Notes under the pieces: model-generated
The model's database searches: none
The model's input: the letters and a program-made list of their open reading frames with translations, nothing else
Told to the model about the DNA's origin: nothing
From: Burkholderia sp. Bp9142
GTDB taxonomy: Bacteria; Pseudomonadota; Gammaproteobacteria; Burkholderiales; Burkholderiaceae
Length of the DNA stretch: 64,000 nt
Reading direction: 5' to 3'
Assembly: GCF_003853415.1 (NCBI RefSeq)
Contig: NZ_QTPP01000005.1
Coordinates: 124,001 to 188,000, forward strand
Shown here: one piece after another, positions 29,016-38,403 of the stretch
How the letters are laid out: each line of letters begins with the position of its first letter
How positions within the stretch are numbered: position 1 is the first letter of the stretch
Translations under genes and position numbers: made by a program

Positions 29016-30079
29016 GCTGCTAACTGGTTATGGTCGTCCGACTCGCCCTGGCCGTTTTCCTCTTCGTCATCGACGTAGACGAGGTGGTCCGACAGCGCCT
29101 TTTGCGCCTCGAAGAATGCATTGACGGCGGCGAGCTGCTCGCGGGTGGAATCAAGCGTGTTCATCCGGTGCCGGAACCCGTTGGCACCGGAAAGGCCGCG
29201 AGTGTACCAGCCGATGTGCTTGCGCGCAGTACGGACGCCCGTGAATTCACCGTAGAACGCGTAATGGTCTTCCAGGTGTTCGTTCATCACGTGCTGGATC
29301 TCGTCGATCCGCGGCGGGGGCAGCAGCTCGCCGGTTTGCAGGAAATGATCGATTTCGCGGAACAGCCACGGCCGGCCTTGCGCGGCGCGACCGATCATCA
29401 GCGCATCGGCGCCGGTTGCGTCGAGCACGGCCTTCGCTTTCGCCGGCGACGTGATGTCGCCGTTCGCGACGACCGGGATGCGCACGGCCGCCTTCACGGC
29501 CGCGATGGTGTCGTATTCGGCATCGCCGCGGTACAGGTCGGCGCGCGTGCGGCCGTGCACGGTCAGCATCGAGACGCCGGCCGCCTCGGCGAGGCGCGCG
29601 ACCGTGATCGCGTTCTTGTGCTCGCGGTCCCAGCCGGTGCGGATCTTCAGCGTGACGGGCACCGCATCCGGCCCCGTGCCGACCGCCGCGACGACGGCCT
29701 CGACGATCCGCTGCACGAGCGGCTCGTTCTGCAACAGCGCGGAGCCGGCGGCGACGTTGCAGACCTTCTTCGCCGGGCAGCCCATGTTGATGTCGATGAT
29801 CTGCGCGCCGTTGTCGACGTTGTAGCGGGCCGCTTCGGCCATCATCGCCGGATCGGCGCCGGCGATCTGCACCGCGATCGGCTCGACTTCGCCTGCGTGG
29901 TTCGCCCGTCGCATCGTCTTCGCGCTTTTCCACAGCTGCGCGTTGGACGCGACCATCTCGGACACGGCGTATCCGGCCCCCAGCCGCTTGCACAGCTGGC
30001 GGAACGGACGATCCGTCACCCCGGCCATCGGGGCGACGAACAGGTTGTTACGCAAAACGTGAGAGCCGATAACGGGCAT
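29012..30079 (-). CDS. dusB: tRNA-dihydrouridine synthase B
   Basis: FMN-dependent reductase of uridine to dihydrouridine in the tRNA D-loop. It has 355 residues, longer than E. coli DusB (321) because of an acidic C-terminal tail ([21 protein letters not shown]). APMAGVTDRPFRQLC starts the TIM barrel at residue 16, the catalytic cysteine lies in INMGCPAKKVCN near residue 100, and VHGRTRADLYRGDAEY and ANGDI line the FMN site. It is the first gene of the dusB-fis-purH unit. Confidence 0.95.
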   Translation of the reverse strand: MPVIGSHVLRNNLFVAPMAGVTDRPFRQLCKRLGAGYAVSEMVASNAQLWKSAKTMRRANHAGEVEPIAVQIAGADPAMMAEAARYNVDNGAQIIDINMGCPAKKVCNVAAGSALLQNEPLVQRIVEAVVAAVGTGPDAVPVTLKIRTGWDREHKNAITVARLAEAAGVSMLTVHGRTRADLYRGDAEYDTIAAVKAAVRIPVVANGDITSPAKAKAVLDATGADALMIGRAAQGRPWLFREIDHFLQTGELLPPPRIDEIQHVMNEHLEDHYAFYGEFTGVRTARKHIGWYTRGLSGANGFRHRMNTLDSTREQLAAVNAFFEAQKALSDHLVYVDDEEENGQGESDDHNQLAA

Positions 30080-30200
30080 TGCAATGGCACCACCCGCGAG
30101 CGCCGGGCGTCGCGGGCAAAAAAGGGCGGTGGGAAAACGCGCATTTTACCGTATTCCCATGCCCCGCCGATTTGACCCGGTTTGCGCGGCGCGCCGCGCG

Positions 30201-31388
30201 TCAGTTGCGCTGGCCGAACATCATCTGGCGCGCGATCGCCTTCTTGAGCGGCGGCACGAATTCGAGTGCGGTGAGCGCCGCGCCGCGCAGCAGCGGAAGC
30301 GGGCCGGTGTCGACCGTGAACAGGCGCGCGAGCGTGTCGGTCGCGCCGATCGTGAAGCGCCGGTCGAGCACGCGCCGCGCGTTGAAGGTCGCGAGCGCGG
30401 TTGCTTCGAAGCCCTGCGTGGACAGCGTGTCGACGAGCGTATGCGCATCGCGCAGCCCGAGGTTGAGCCCCTGGCCGGCGACCGGGTGCAGCGTTTGCGC
30501 GGCGTTGCCGACGATCGCGATGCGTCCGCTGACGAGCGTCTGCGCCGCGTTCAGGCCGAGCGGGAACGATGCGCGTCCCGCGATCGCGACGAACTGACCC
30601 ATGCGCTCGCCGAATGCCGCGCCGAGTTCGCGCAGGAACGCGTCGTCGGGCAGGGCGGCGCGGCGGGCCGCCTCGTCGGGCGTGCAGCACCACACGAGCG
30701 AATACTCGGCCTGGCGCGGGCCGCCGAGCGGCAGCAGCGCGAGCGGGCCTTGGTGCGTGAAGCGTTCCCACGCGACGTTCGGGCGCGGCGCCGAGACCGT
30801 GACCGTGCCGACGATCGCGGTCTGACCGTAGTCGCGGCGATGGTTGCCGGTATCGGCCTGCTGCTCGTGGAACAGCCCGCCTTCCGCGTTGATGACGATG
30901 CGCGCGCGCAGCGTGCGCTCGCCTTGCGGGCCGTCGAGCGTCAGCGTGACGCCGTCGGCGTCCTGTTGCGGCGCGCGGGCGGTGGTCGACGTGAGCCAGT
31001 CGACGCGCGTGCCGCGCACCGCCTGCGCGAGCGCCTGCACGATCGAGCCGTAGCGCACCACGTAGCCGAGCGCGGCGAGGTCGTGCTCGTCGCGGTCGAT
31101 CAGCGTGCGGCCGAAATGGCCGCGCTGCGACACGTGGATGTGTTCGATCGGCGTCGCGTCGCCGGGCCACGCGAGCGTGTCGAGCAGCACGCGGCTGCCG
31201 TGCGACACGGCGATCGCGCGCGGATCGTTCGCGCTCGCGGCCGGCTCGCGCGCGTCGATCAGCGCGATCGACGCGTGCTGCGTCGCGCTGCGCCGTGCGA
31301 GCCAGCCGGCGAGCGCGAGCCCGACGGGGCCCGCGCCGACGATGGCGAGGTCGTAGTCCGGCGTGGCCGGGGAGGAAGCGGTCGTCAT
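30201..31388 (-). CDS. FAD-dependent UbiH/UbiF-type ubiquinone-biosynthesis hydroxylase
   Basis: A 395-residue class A flavoprotein monooxygenase of the UbiH/UbiF/VisC family, which hydroxylates the aromatic ring in ubiquinone synthesis. The dinucleotide motif is DLAIVGAGPVGLALAGWLAR near residue 13, DARE and a PRAIAVSHGSRVL segment follow, and the second FAD motif is GRIAIVGNAAQTLHPVAGQG near residue 300 (GNAAQ in place of the more usual GDAAH). Which ring position it modifies (UbiH, UbiF or UbiI) cannot be settled by eye. It lies 91 bp after pepP, the pepP-ubiH order known from E. coli. Confidence 0.88.
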   Translation of the reverse strand: MTTASSPATPDYDLAIVGAGPVGLALAGWLARRSATQHASIALIDAREPAASANDPRAIAVSHGSRVLLDTLAWPGDATPIEHIHVSQRGHFGRTLIDRDEHDLAALGYVVRYGSIVQALAQAVRGTRVDWLTSTTARAPQQDADGVTLTLDGPQGERTLRARIVINAEGGLFHEQQADTGNHRRDYGQTAIVGTVTVSAPRPNVAWERFTHQGPLALLPLGGPRQAEYSLVWCCTPDEAARRAALPDDAFLRELGAAFGERMGQFVAIAGRASFPLGLNAAQTLVSGRIAIVGNAAQTLHPVAGQGLNLGLRDAHTLVDTLSTQGFEATALATFNARRVLDRRFTIGATDTLARLFTVDTGPLPLLRGAALTALEFVPPLKKAIARQMMFGQRN

Positions 31389-31411
31389 CAGTGTTCGTGA
31401 AACGGAGTAAC

Positions 31412-31444
31412 GGTCAACGGCGGGTCAACGGCGGGTCAACGGCG
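31412..31444. repeat. Three tandem copies of an 11-bp unit
   Basis: GGTCAACGGCG is repeated exactly three times without interruption in the 91-bp gap between pepP and the ubiH-like gene. The unit length is not a multiple of three, but the array is outside coding sequence. Confidence 0.9.
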
Positions 31445-31479
31445 CGCCCGCCGACGCGCGATGGCAGCCTGCGGCACGC

Positions 31480-32877
31480 TCAGGCGCCGTGCGGCGCGCT
31501 CGCGCGCATCAGTGCCTCGATCTCGGCGGCCGCCACCGGCACGTCGCGCGTGATCAGCTCGCAACCGTGCTCGCGCACGATCGCGTCGTCCTCGATGCGG
31601 ATGCCGATGTTCCAGTATTCGGACGGCACGTCGTCGGCGGCCCGCACGTACAGGCCCGGCTCGACGGTGAGCGTCATGCCGGGTTTCAGCGTGCGCCACG
31701 GCAGCGCGCCGTTGGCGTCGCGCTCGGCGAGCCGCTCGCGGTAGTCGCCGCAATCGTGCACGTCCATGCCGAGCCAGTGGCCGGTGCGGTGCATGTAGAA
31801 GCGTGCGTACGCGCGCTCGGCGATCACGTCGTCGACGCTCGAGAAGCGCGTTTTCGGGATGATGCCGGCATCGAGCAGCCCCTGCGCCAGCACACGCACG
31901 GCCGCGTCGTGCGGCGCCTCGAACGGCACGCCCGCGCGCGTCGCGTCGATCGCGGCCTGCTGCGCGGCGAGCACGATGTCGTACAGCGTGCGCTGCGCGG
32001 GCGAGAAGCGCCCGTTGGCCGGGAACGTGCGCGTGATGTCCGACGCGTAGCCGTCGAGTTCGCACGCCGCATCGATCAGGATCAGGTCGCCGTCCCGCGC
32101 GGCCGCGTTGCCGGCCGGGTAGTGCAACACGCATGCGTTCGCGCCGGCCGCGACGATCGAGCCGTACGCGGGCGCCTGCGCGCCATGCTTGCGGAACGTG
32201 TACAGCAGCTCGGCCTCGAGTTCGTATTCGCGGATTCCCGGGCGGCACACCTGCATCGCGCGGCGATGGGCGAGCGCGGAGATGTGCGCGGCGCGCATCA
32301 TGATCGCGAGCTCGTGTTCGTCCTTCACGAGCCGCATGTCGTCGAGCAGCGGCGTGAGGTCGAGCAGCGCGTCCGGCGCGGCGACGCCCGCGCGCGCCTG
32401 CGCGCGCACCGCATCGATCCAGCCGGCGAGCTGGCGGTCGAATTCGGCCGATGCGCCGAACCGGTAGTGCACGGTGCCCGCATCGGCGAGCAGCCGCGGC
32501 ATTTCGGTGTCGATCACGTCGACTGCGTAGGCCGCGTCGAAGCCGAACGCATCGCGCGCGGCCTCGGGCCCGTAATGGAAACCTTCCCAGATCTCGCGGT
32601 CGGCATTCTTCGCGCGGCAGAACAGGACCGATTCCGGCGCGCCGTGCGAGCCGGCCGCGCTCAGCACGAGCACGGCATCCGGCTCGGTGAAGCCCGTCAG
32701 GTAATGGAAATAGCTGTCGTGCCGGTACGGGAAGGCCGTATCGCGGTTGCGCAGCATTTCCGGCGCGGTGGGGACGATGGCGACGCCGCCGCCCGCGGCA
32801 CGCAGTGCGGCAAGCACGCGTTCGCGGCGCTGGCGGTAGACGTCGACGGCGATGGCGGTATCGAGGGGCGCATTCAT
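31480..32877 (-). CDS. pepP: Xaa-Pro aminopeptidase P
   Basis: Removes an N-terminal residue before proline; M24 metallopeptidase with a pita-bread fold, 465 residues (E. coli 441). The N-terminal creatinase-like domain covers about the first 175 residues. The two-metal site is complete: aspartates in LILIDAACELDGYASDITRTF, a histidine in HRTGHWLGMDVHD, and glutamates in LTVEPGLYV and NIGIRIEDD. The gene is divergent from the GST gene and upstream of the UbiH-type gene. Confidence 0.95.
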   Translation of the reverse strand: MNAPLDTAIAVDVYRQRRERVLAALRAAGGGVAIVPTAPEMLRNRDTAFPYRHDSYFHYLTGFTEPDAVLVLSAAGSHGAPESVLFCRAKNADREIWEGFHYGPEAARDAFGFDAAYAVDVIDTEMPRLLADAGTVHYRFGASAEFDRQLAGWIDAVRAQARAGVAAPDALLDLTPLLDDMRLVKDEHELAIMMRAAHISALAHRRAMQVCRPGIREYELEAELLYTFRKHGAQAPAYGSIVAAGANACVLHYPAGNAAARDGDLILIDAACELDGYASDITRTFPANGRFSPAQRTLYDIVLAAQQAAIDATRAGVPFEAPHDAAVRVLAQGLLDAGIIPKTRFSSVDDVIAERAYARFYMHRTGHWLGMDVHDCGDYRERLAERDANGALPWRTLKPGMTLTVEPGLYVRAADDVPSEYWNIGIRIEDDAIVREHGCELITRDVPVAAAEIEALMRASAPHGA

Positions 32878-33061
32878 CGTGCGATTGTAGCGCCGCCGGA
32901 CGCGGCGCGTGAAAGCCGCGGCCGCAAGCAGCGCCGGACGGGGCTCGGCGACGGCTGTTGCAAACCATCCACAGGCCGGACGGGCGATTTCCTACCCGGC
33001 CGCGCCGGCCGGTTATGATCGGCGACAACTTATACTCTCGGCGGTTCCCTTAAAAAGGCAG

Positions 33062-33676
33062 ATGATGAAATTAATCGGTTCGCTCAGCAGCCCGTACGTC
33101 CGAAAGGCGCGGATCGTGCTTGCTGAAAAGAAGATCGACTACAAGCTGGAGCTCGAGAACGTGTGGGCGCCGGAGACGGACATTCATGCATCGAATCCGC
33201 TCGGCAAGGTCCCGTGTCTCGTGATGGAGGATGGGGCCGCGGTGTTCGATTCCCGCGTGATCTGCGAATACGTCGATACGCTGTCGCCGGTCGGCAAGCT
33301 GATTCCGCCGTCGGGGCGCGAGCGCGTCGAGGTGCGTTGCTGGGAAGCGCTGGGCGACGGCGTGCTCGACGCGGCCGTGGCGATCCGTCTCGAACACACG
33401 TTGCGTGAAGAAGCACAGCGCAGCGCGAGCTGGATCGCGCGCCAGCAGCGCAAGATCGACGACGCCCTCGTCGCGATGTCGCAGGGCCTCGGCGGCAAGA
33501 CGTGGTGCGTCGGTAATCATTACACGCTCGCCGACATCGCGCTCGGCTGCGCGCTCGGCTACCTCGACTTCCGGATGCCCGAACTCGACTGGCGCGACCG
33601 CCATCCGAACCTCGACAAGCATTTCGTGAAGCTGTCGCAGCGGCAGACGTTCGCCGACACGCTGCCGCAAGTCTGA
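33062..33676 (+). CDS. Glutathione S-transferase family protein
   Basis: A 204-residue (203 if the second ATG is used) cytosolic GST. The thioredoxin-like N-terminal domain includes MKLIGSLSSPYVRKARIVL with the likely catalytic serine at SPYVRK, the cis-proline in NPLGKVPCLV near residue 53 and the glutathione-binding FDSRVICEYVD. The all-helical C-terminal domain has the YTLADIALGCALGYLDFR motif. It resembles the YibF/stringent starvation-like GSTs. Substrate unknown. AAAAAGGCAG is a modest Shine-Dalgarno. It ends in a bidirectional terminator shared with the convergent FMN gene. Confidence 0.9.
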   Translation: MMKLIGSLSSPYVRKARIVLAEKKIDYKLELENVWAPETDIHASNPLGKVPCLVMEDGAAVFDSRVICEYVDTLSPVGKLIPPSGRERVEVRCWEALGDGVLDAAVAIRLEHTLREEAQRSASWIARQQRKIDDALVAMSQGLGGKTWCVGNHYTLADIALGCALGYLDFRMPELDWRDRHPNLDKHFVKLSQRQTFADTLPQV

Positions 33677-33703
33677 CCGGCTGCCGGCCGCGGATCGTGC
33701 AAA

Positions 33704-33738
33704 CAAAAGAAAAGCGCCCCGCGAGGCGCTTTTCTTTT
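33704..33738. terminator. Bidirectional terminator between GST and the FMN glutamate-synthase-like gene
   Basis: A 14-bp perfect stem (33704-33717 with 33724-33737), loop CCGCGA, with T-rich tails in both orientations. Confidence 0.9.
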
Positions 33739-33780
33739 TGGCGGATCGCCCGGGCGACGGGCGGTCGCGCGTATCACGCG

Positions 33781-35400
33781 TTACTCGATCGACGTGTAAA
33801 CGGTCTCGCCGAGCACGAACGAATCGCTGCGCGCGATCGGCCACCACTTGTCGTACAGCGTATAGCCGCAGGTCTGGCCGTCGAGCAGCGCGCCGGGCTT
33901 CAGGTACTTCAGCAGCTGCGACATCAGCCGTACCTCGTGCGGCGCGACGCGCTGCACGATGTGATGCGCGCGCAGCTCGGACGGATGGCCGAGGCCGGCC
34001 GCCTGCACGAGTTCCTGCAGCGCATGCAGCGTATTGCGGTGGAAGTTGTACACGCGCTCGGCCTTGTCCGGCACGACGAGGGCGCGCTGGCGCACCGGAT
34101 CCTGGGTGGCGACGCCGGTCGGGCAGCGGTCGGTGTGGCAGTGCTGCGCCTGGATGCAGCCGACCGCGAACATGAAGCCGCGCGCCGAGTTCACCCAGTC
34201 CGCGCCGATCGCGAGCGTGCGCGCGATGTCGAACGCGGTGATGATCTTGCCGCTCGCGCCGAGCTTCACGCGGTCGCGCACGCCGATCCCGACGAGCGTG
34301 TTGTGGACCAGCAGCAGCCCTTCCTGCAGCGGCACGCCGACATGGTCGGTGAATTCGAGCGGCGCCGCGCCGGTGCCGCCTTCCGCGCCGTCGACGACGA
34401 TGAAGTCGGGCACGATGCCCGTCTCGGTCATCGCCTTCGCGATCCCGAAGAATTCCCACGGATGGCCGATGCACAGCTTGAAGCCGGTCGGCTTGCCGCC
34501 CGACAGCGTGCGCAGCCGCTCGACGAATTCGAGCAGCCCGCGCGGCGTCGAGAATTCCGAGTGCGTCGCGGGCGAGATGCAGTCCTTGCCCATCGGCACG
34601 CCGCGCGTCTCGGCGATCTCCGGCGTGATCTTCGCGGCCGGCAGCACGCCGCCGTGGCCGGGCTTCGCGCCTTGCGACAGCTTGACCTCGATCATCTTGA
34701 CCTGCGGATCGGCGGCCTGCTTCGCGAACTTGTCCGGGTTGAACGTGCCGTCCTCGTTGCGGCAGCCGAAGTAGCCGGACGCGATTTCCCAGATGATGTC
34801 ACCGCCGTTCTCGCGGTGATATTTCGACAGCGAGCCTTCGCCCGTGTCGTGCGCGAACCCGCCTTTCTTCGCGCCGAGGTTCAGCGAGCGGATCGCGTTC
34901 GCGGACAGCGAGCCGAAGCTCATCGCCGAGATGTTGAAGATCGAGATGTCGTATGGTTGCGCGCGGTTCGCGCCGACCCGGATGCGGAAGTCGTGGTTCG
35001 GCAGCTTCGTCGGCGCGAGCGAGTGGCTGATCCATTCGTGCGCGACGGCCTTCACGTTCAGTTCGGTGCCGTACGGGCGGTTGTCGGCGACGTTCTTCGC
35101 GCGCTGGTAGACGAGGCTGCGCTGGGCGCGCGAGAACGGCTTCTCGTCGGTGTCGTCCTCGACGAAATACTGGCGGATCTCGGGGCGGATGAATTCGAAC
35201 AGGAAGCGGAAATGGCCCCAGAGCGGGTAGTTGCGCAGGATCGCGTGGCGGTCTTGCTTCAGGTCGTACAGGCCGAGTGCGACGAGGGCGACGGGGAGGA
35301 TGATCCACAGCCAGGGAAGCACGTGGATCGACGCGAGTGCGGCCGCCGCAACGAGCAGCAGGACGGCACACCACATCGCGAGGTAGCGTCGTGAAAGCAT
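33781..35400 (-). CDS. Membrane-anchored FMN-binding glutamate synthase-like protein
   Basis: A 539-residue protein with the FMN-binding domain of the glutamate synthase large subunit but no glutaminase domain. The N-terminus MLSRRYLAMWCAVLLLVAAA and the following hydrophobic stretch (WLWIILPVALVALGLYDL) give two membrane segments. The TIM-barrel signatures (YDISIFNISAMSFGSLSANA, KPGHGGVLPAAKITPEIA, DGAEGGTGAAPLEF) follow, and a cysteine cluster GCIQAQHCHTDRCPTG matches the 3Fe-4S site of GltB. ATG 35400 has GGAG 6 nt upstream; an 11-codon extension is rejected. It may oxidise or form glutamate with an external ammonia source; the real reaction is unknown. Confidence 0.85.
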   Translation of the reverse strand: MLSRRYLAMWCAVLLLVAAAALASIHVLPWLWIILPVALVALGLYDLKQDRHAILRNYPLWGHFRFLFEFIRPEIRQYFVEDDTDEKPFSRAQRSLVYQRAKNVADNRPYGTELNVKAVAHEWISHSLAPTKLPNHDFRIRVGANRAQPYDISIFNISAMSFGSLSANAIRSLNLGAKKGGFAHDTGEGSLSKYHRENGGDIIWEIASGYFGCRNEDGTFNPDKFAKQAADPQVKMIEVKLSQGAKPGHGGVLPAAKITPEIAETRGVPMGKDCISPATHSEFSTPRGLLEFVERLRTLSGGKPTGFKLCIGHPWEFFGIAKAMTETGIVPDFIVVDGAEGGTGAAPLEFTDHVGVPLQEGLLLVHNTLVGIGVRDRVKLGASGKIITAFDIARTLAIGADWVNSARGFMFAVGCIQAQHCHTDRCPTGVATQDPVRQRALVVPDKAERVYNFHRNTLHALQELVQAAGLGHPSELRAHHIVQRVAPHEVRLMSQLLKYLKPGALLDGQTCGYTLYDKWWPIARSDSFVLGETVYTSIE

Positions 35401-35521
35401 GGGGGCTCCGTAAGCATCTTGAAATGCCGCCATGCGTACGCTGCGAGGGCGGCGCGCCGCGGCCGCGGCGGAATCGTGTTCCGCCGGGCGCGGCGTGCCG
35501 CAAGTCTAAACCGAATGGATG

Positions 35522-36691
35522 TCAGCGTGCTTCGGCGAGCGCGCCCGCGTGGGCTGCCGCCGGTACCGGCGCCGTCTGGCCGGGCTGGCCGGTGGCCGCG
35601 AACTCGATGATGCCGCCGCCGAGGCAGATCTCGCCCTCGTACAGCACGGCCGACTGGCCGGGCGTGACCGCCCATTGCGCGTCGTCGAACGTGAGCGAGA
35701 AGCGTCCTTCGTCGGCCTGGCCGAGCGCGGCCCGGCCGAACGAGCATGCGGCATCGGCCTGCCGGTAGCGCGTCTTCGCGCCGCACGAGAAGCCGTCGGC
35801 CGGCGGCTCGCCCGCGACCCAGCTCACGTTGCCGGCGACGAGCTCGCGCGACAGCAGCCACGGATGGTCGTGGCCCTGCACGACGTACAGCGTGTTCGAC
35901 GCGATGTCCTTCGCGGCGACGAACCACGGCTCGCCGCTGCCGTCCTTGCTGCCGCCGAGGCCGATGCCCTTGCGCTGGCCGAAGGTGTAGAACGCGAGGC
36001 CGATGTGCTCGCCGACCACCTTGCCGTCCGGCGTCTTCATCGGGCCCGGCTTCGTCGGAAGATAGCGGTTCAGGAAGTCGCGGAACGGCCGTTCGCCGAT
36101 GAAGCAGATGCCGGTCGAGTCCTTCTTCTTCGCGTTCGGCAGGCCGATCTGCGCGGCGATCTCGCGCACCTTCGTCTTCGGAATCTCGCCGAGCGGGAAC
36201 ATCGTCTTCGACAGCTGCGCCTGGTTCAGCCGGTGCAGGAAGTACGACTGGTCTTTCGTATGATCGAATGCCTTCAGCAGTTCGAAGCGACCGTCGCGCT
36301 CGCGTACGCGCGCGTAGTGGCCGGTCGCGATCATTTCCGCGTCGAGCGACATCGCGTGATCGAGGAACGCCTTGAACTTGATCTCGGCGTTGCACAGCAC
36401 GTCCGGGTTCGGCGTGCGGCCGGCCGAGTATTCGCGCAGGAATTCGGCGAACACGCGGTCCTTGTATTCGGCCGCGAAGTTCACGGCTTCCACGTCGATG
36501 CCGATCAGGTCGGCGACCGACACGACGTCGATCCAGTCCTGGCGCGTCGAGCAGTATTCGCCGTCGTCGTCGTCTTCCCAGTTCTTCATGAACAGGCCGA
36601 CCACGTCGTACCCCTGTTCCTTCAGCAGCCACGCGGTCACCGACGAATCGACGCCGCCCGACATGCCCACTACTACACGGCGCTTGCTCAT
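35522..36691 (-). CDS. mnmA: tRNA-specific 2-thiouridylase
   Basis: Thiolates U34 of tRNA-Lys, -Glu and -Gln using a persulfide relay. It has 389 residues (E. coli 368). The PP-loop [15 protein letters not shown] lies at residue 9, the first catalytic cysteine in [15 protein letters not shown] near residue 100, and the second in [13 protein letters not shown] near 197, so the active-site pair is intact. A C-terminal beta-barrel domain and an Ala/Pro-rich tail end the protein. Start ATG 36691 overlaps the nudix stop by 4 bp (ATGA), so the two are coupled. Confidence 0.96.
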   Translation of the reverse strand: MSKRRVVVGMSGGVDSSVTAWLLKEQGYDVVGLFMKNWEDDDDGEYCSTRQDWIDVVSVADLIGIDVEAVNFAAEYKDRVFAEFLREYSAGRTPNPDVLCNAEIKFKAFLDHAMSLDAEMIATGHYARVRERDGRFELLKAFDHTKDQSYFLHRLNQAQLSKTMFPLGEIPKTKVREIAAQIGLPNAKKKDSTGICFIGERPFRDFLNRYLPTKPGPMKTPDGKVVGEHIGLAFYTFGQRKGIGLGGSKDGSGEPWFVAAKDIASNTLYVVQGHDHPWLLSRELVAGNVSWVAGEPPADGFSCGAKTRYRQADAACSFGRAALGQADEGRFSLTFDDAQWAVTPGQSAVLYEGEICLGGGIIEFAATGQPGQTAPVPAAAHAGALAEAR

Positions 36692-37197
36692 TTGTTTACC
36701 GCCTGACGGTCGAATGCGTCCGGACGCGGCGCGACCGAATGCGTATGCACGAAATCGAGCGGAATCCGCCGCCCGGCGAGATAGTCGTCGACGCAGCGCA
36801 TCACCGCCGGCGAGCGGTGGCGTTCGCTGCACGCGCGCAGTTCGTCGGCGCTCATCCACAGCGCGCGGACGATGCCGTCGTCGAGCGTGTGGCCCGGCAG
36901 CGGCTCACCGGCCGTGCCGCAGAACGTGAAGCGCAGGTAGGTCGCGCCGGCGGTGCCGGGGCGGTCGTAGTGCGCGAGATAGACGCCGACGAGCGCGTCG
37001 GGGACGAACGGATGCGCGGTTTCCTCGAGCGTCTCGCGGATCACGGCGTCGGCGAGCGTCTCGCCGGCTTCGAGATGGCCGGCTGGCTGGTTGATGCGCA
37101 GGCCCGTCGAGGTTTCTTCCTCGATCACGAGAAAGCGGCCGGCGCGCTCGACGAGCGCCGCGACGGTCACATGCGGGGTCCAGATTTCGGGTTTCAT
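36688..37197 (-). CDS. NUDIX hydrolase (NudJ-like)
   Basis: A 169-residue nudix pyrophosphatase. The nudix box [22 protein letters not shown] near residues 40-61 has the full G-x5-E-x7-REUxEExGU pattern apart from the final Gly (T in place), with the metal-binding glutamates present. Its placement just upstream of mnmA, overlapping by 4 bp, is the same as nudJ-mnmA in E. coli, where NudJ hydrolyses HMP-PP and nucleoside di/triphosphates. The [17 protein letters not shown] start is typical of NudJ. Substrate assignment is by synteny. Confidence 0.9.
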   Translation of the reverse strand: MKPEIWTPHVTVAALVERAGRFLVIEEETSTGLRINQPAGHLEAGETLADAVIRETLEETAHPFVPDALVGVYLAHYDRPGTAGATYLRFTFCGTAGEPLPGHTLDDGIVRALWMSADELRACSERHRSPAVMRCVDDYLAGRRIPLDFVHTHSVAPRPDAFDRQAVNK

Positions 37198-37402
37198 GGT
37201 TCGGCATTTTACCGGTTGCGCCCGGACGCTGCCGGCCGCATCGTCAGACGAATCCGACCCTGGTCATTTCATGGGCACGGCGGTGACGGGCGCCCCATTC
37301 GCCGCGACACGTATCGGGTATCGGCGGTGTGGCCTGCCTCGATCGGCGAGCGGCCCCGGCGGCAGGGCCGAACCGGTAGCGGTTCAATCATGCCCCGTTT
37401 TT

Positions 37403-38323
37403 TCACGGCGCGACGATCGTCGCGACGCAGGCGGCGATCGTGTCCCGCACGCGCACGATCGCCGGATCGCGCTGCGTGCTCGTGCGCCAGCCGATCTCCA
37501 CCGGGTAGCGCGGCAGCTCGACCGGGCACGCGAGCGCGCGCAGCGACGTCGATTGCGCGATCGCGCGTGCGGCGTGCGCGGGGATCGTTGCCACCGCGTC
37601 GGAACCGGCGAGCAGGTACGGCAGCGCCGCGAAGTGCGTGGTCGAGGCCGCGACGCGCCGTTTGTGGCCGAGTGCGGCCAGCGCCTCGTCGACGATCCCG
37701 ATCACGCCGCCCGACGACACGAGCAGGTGATCGCGCTGCAGGAAATCGGCGAGCGCGAGCGTGCGCGGCGAGCGCGCGCGGCCGGCCGGATCGACCAGGC
37801 ACGCGTAGCCGCCCGTCGCGACCGCGCGCCGGCTGAGGCCGTTGGCCGAAAACCCGCCCGACGCGATCGCGAGATCGACGCCGTGCCGCAGCAGTGCGTC
37901 GCCGGCGATGCCGCTGTGCGTTTGCCGGAAGATCAGCCGGATGCCCGCGGCTTCCCGCGCGACCGCGTCGATCAGCGCGCGGCCGAGTGCGATCTCGAAG
38001 TCGTCCGACAGCCCGATCGAGATCGTGCGGCCGACGCGCTCGCCGCTATCGGCCGCGATCGCGAGGCTTTCGCGGCAGCGGTCGAGCGCATCGGACAGGA
38101 TCGGCTTCAGTTCGTCCGCGCGCGGCGTCGGTGCGAGCCCGCGGCCGGTGCGCACGAACAGCGGATCGGCATAGATCACGCGCAGCCGGGCGAGCGCCGC
38201 GCTGACGGCCGACTGCGTGAGGCCGAGCCGCAGCGCCGCGCGGCTCGCGCCGCCTTCCTCGTACAGCGCCTCGAACACTTTCAGCAGGTTCAGGTCGAGT
38301 CCGGCGATATCATCTGAATTCAT
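37403..38323 (-). CDS. LysR family transcriptional regulator, divergent from nitrilase
   Basis: A 306-residue LysR-type regulator. It begins MNSDDIAGLDLNLLKVFEAL with the HTH at residues 25-48 (GGASRAALRLGLTQSAVSAAL), then a PBP2 effector domain. The order 'DLNLLKVFEAL' is the NodD/NahR/PcpR-type subgroup. It is transcribed divergently from the nitrilase gene with 80 bp between start codons, the standard layout of a LysR protein controlling its divergent neighbour. The effector is unknown; a nitrile or its acid product is plausible. Confidence 0.88.
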   Translation of the reverse strand: MNSDDIAGLDLNLLKVFEALYEEGGASRAALRLGLTQSAVSAALARLRVIYADPLFVRTGRGLAPTPRADELKPILSDALDRCRESLAIAADSGERVGRTISIGLSDDFEIALGRALIDAVAREAAGIRLIFRQTHSGIAGDALLRHGVDLAIASGGFSANGLSRRAVATGGYACLVDPAGRARSPRTLALADFLQRDHLLVSSGGVIGIVDEALAALGHKRRVAASTTHFAALPYLLAGSDAVATIPAHAARAIAQSTSLRALACPVELPRYPVEIGWRTSTQRDPAIVRVRDTIAACVATIVAP

Positions 38324-38338
38324 GTCAGTTATCGTTGT

Positions 38339-38353
38339 ATCGATTTGATCGAT
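38339..38353. promoter_or_regulatory. Interrupted palindrome in the LysR/nitrilase intergenic region
   Basis: Two ATCGAT hexamers separated by TTG (ATCGATTTGATCGAT) lie between the divergent start codons, with further ATCG/TATCGA half-sites on both sides (38330-38366). It fits the T-N11-A geometry of LysR binding sites and should be the operator for the adjacent regulator. Confidence 0.55.
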
Positions 38354-38403
38354 GAAATGATATCGACAAAGATGGCGTCACCCCACTCACTGGAGACGTC
38401 TTC

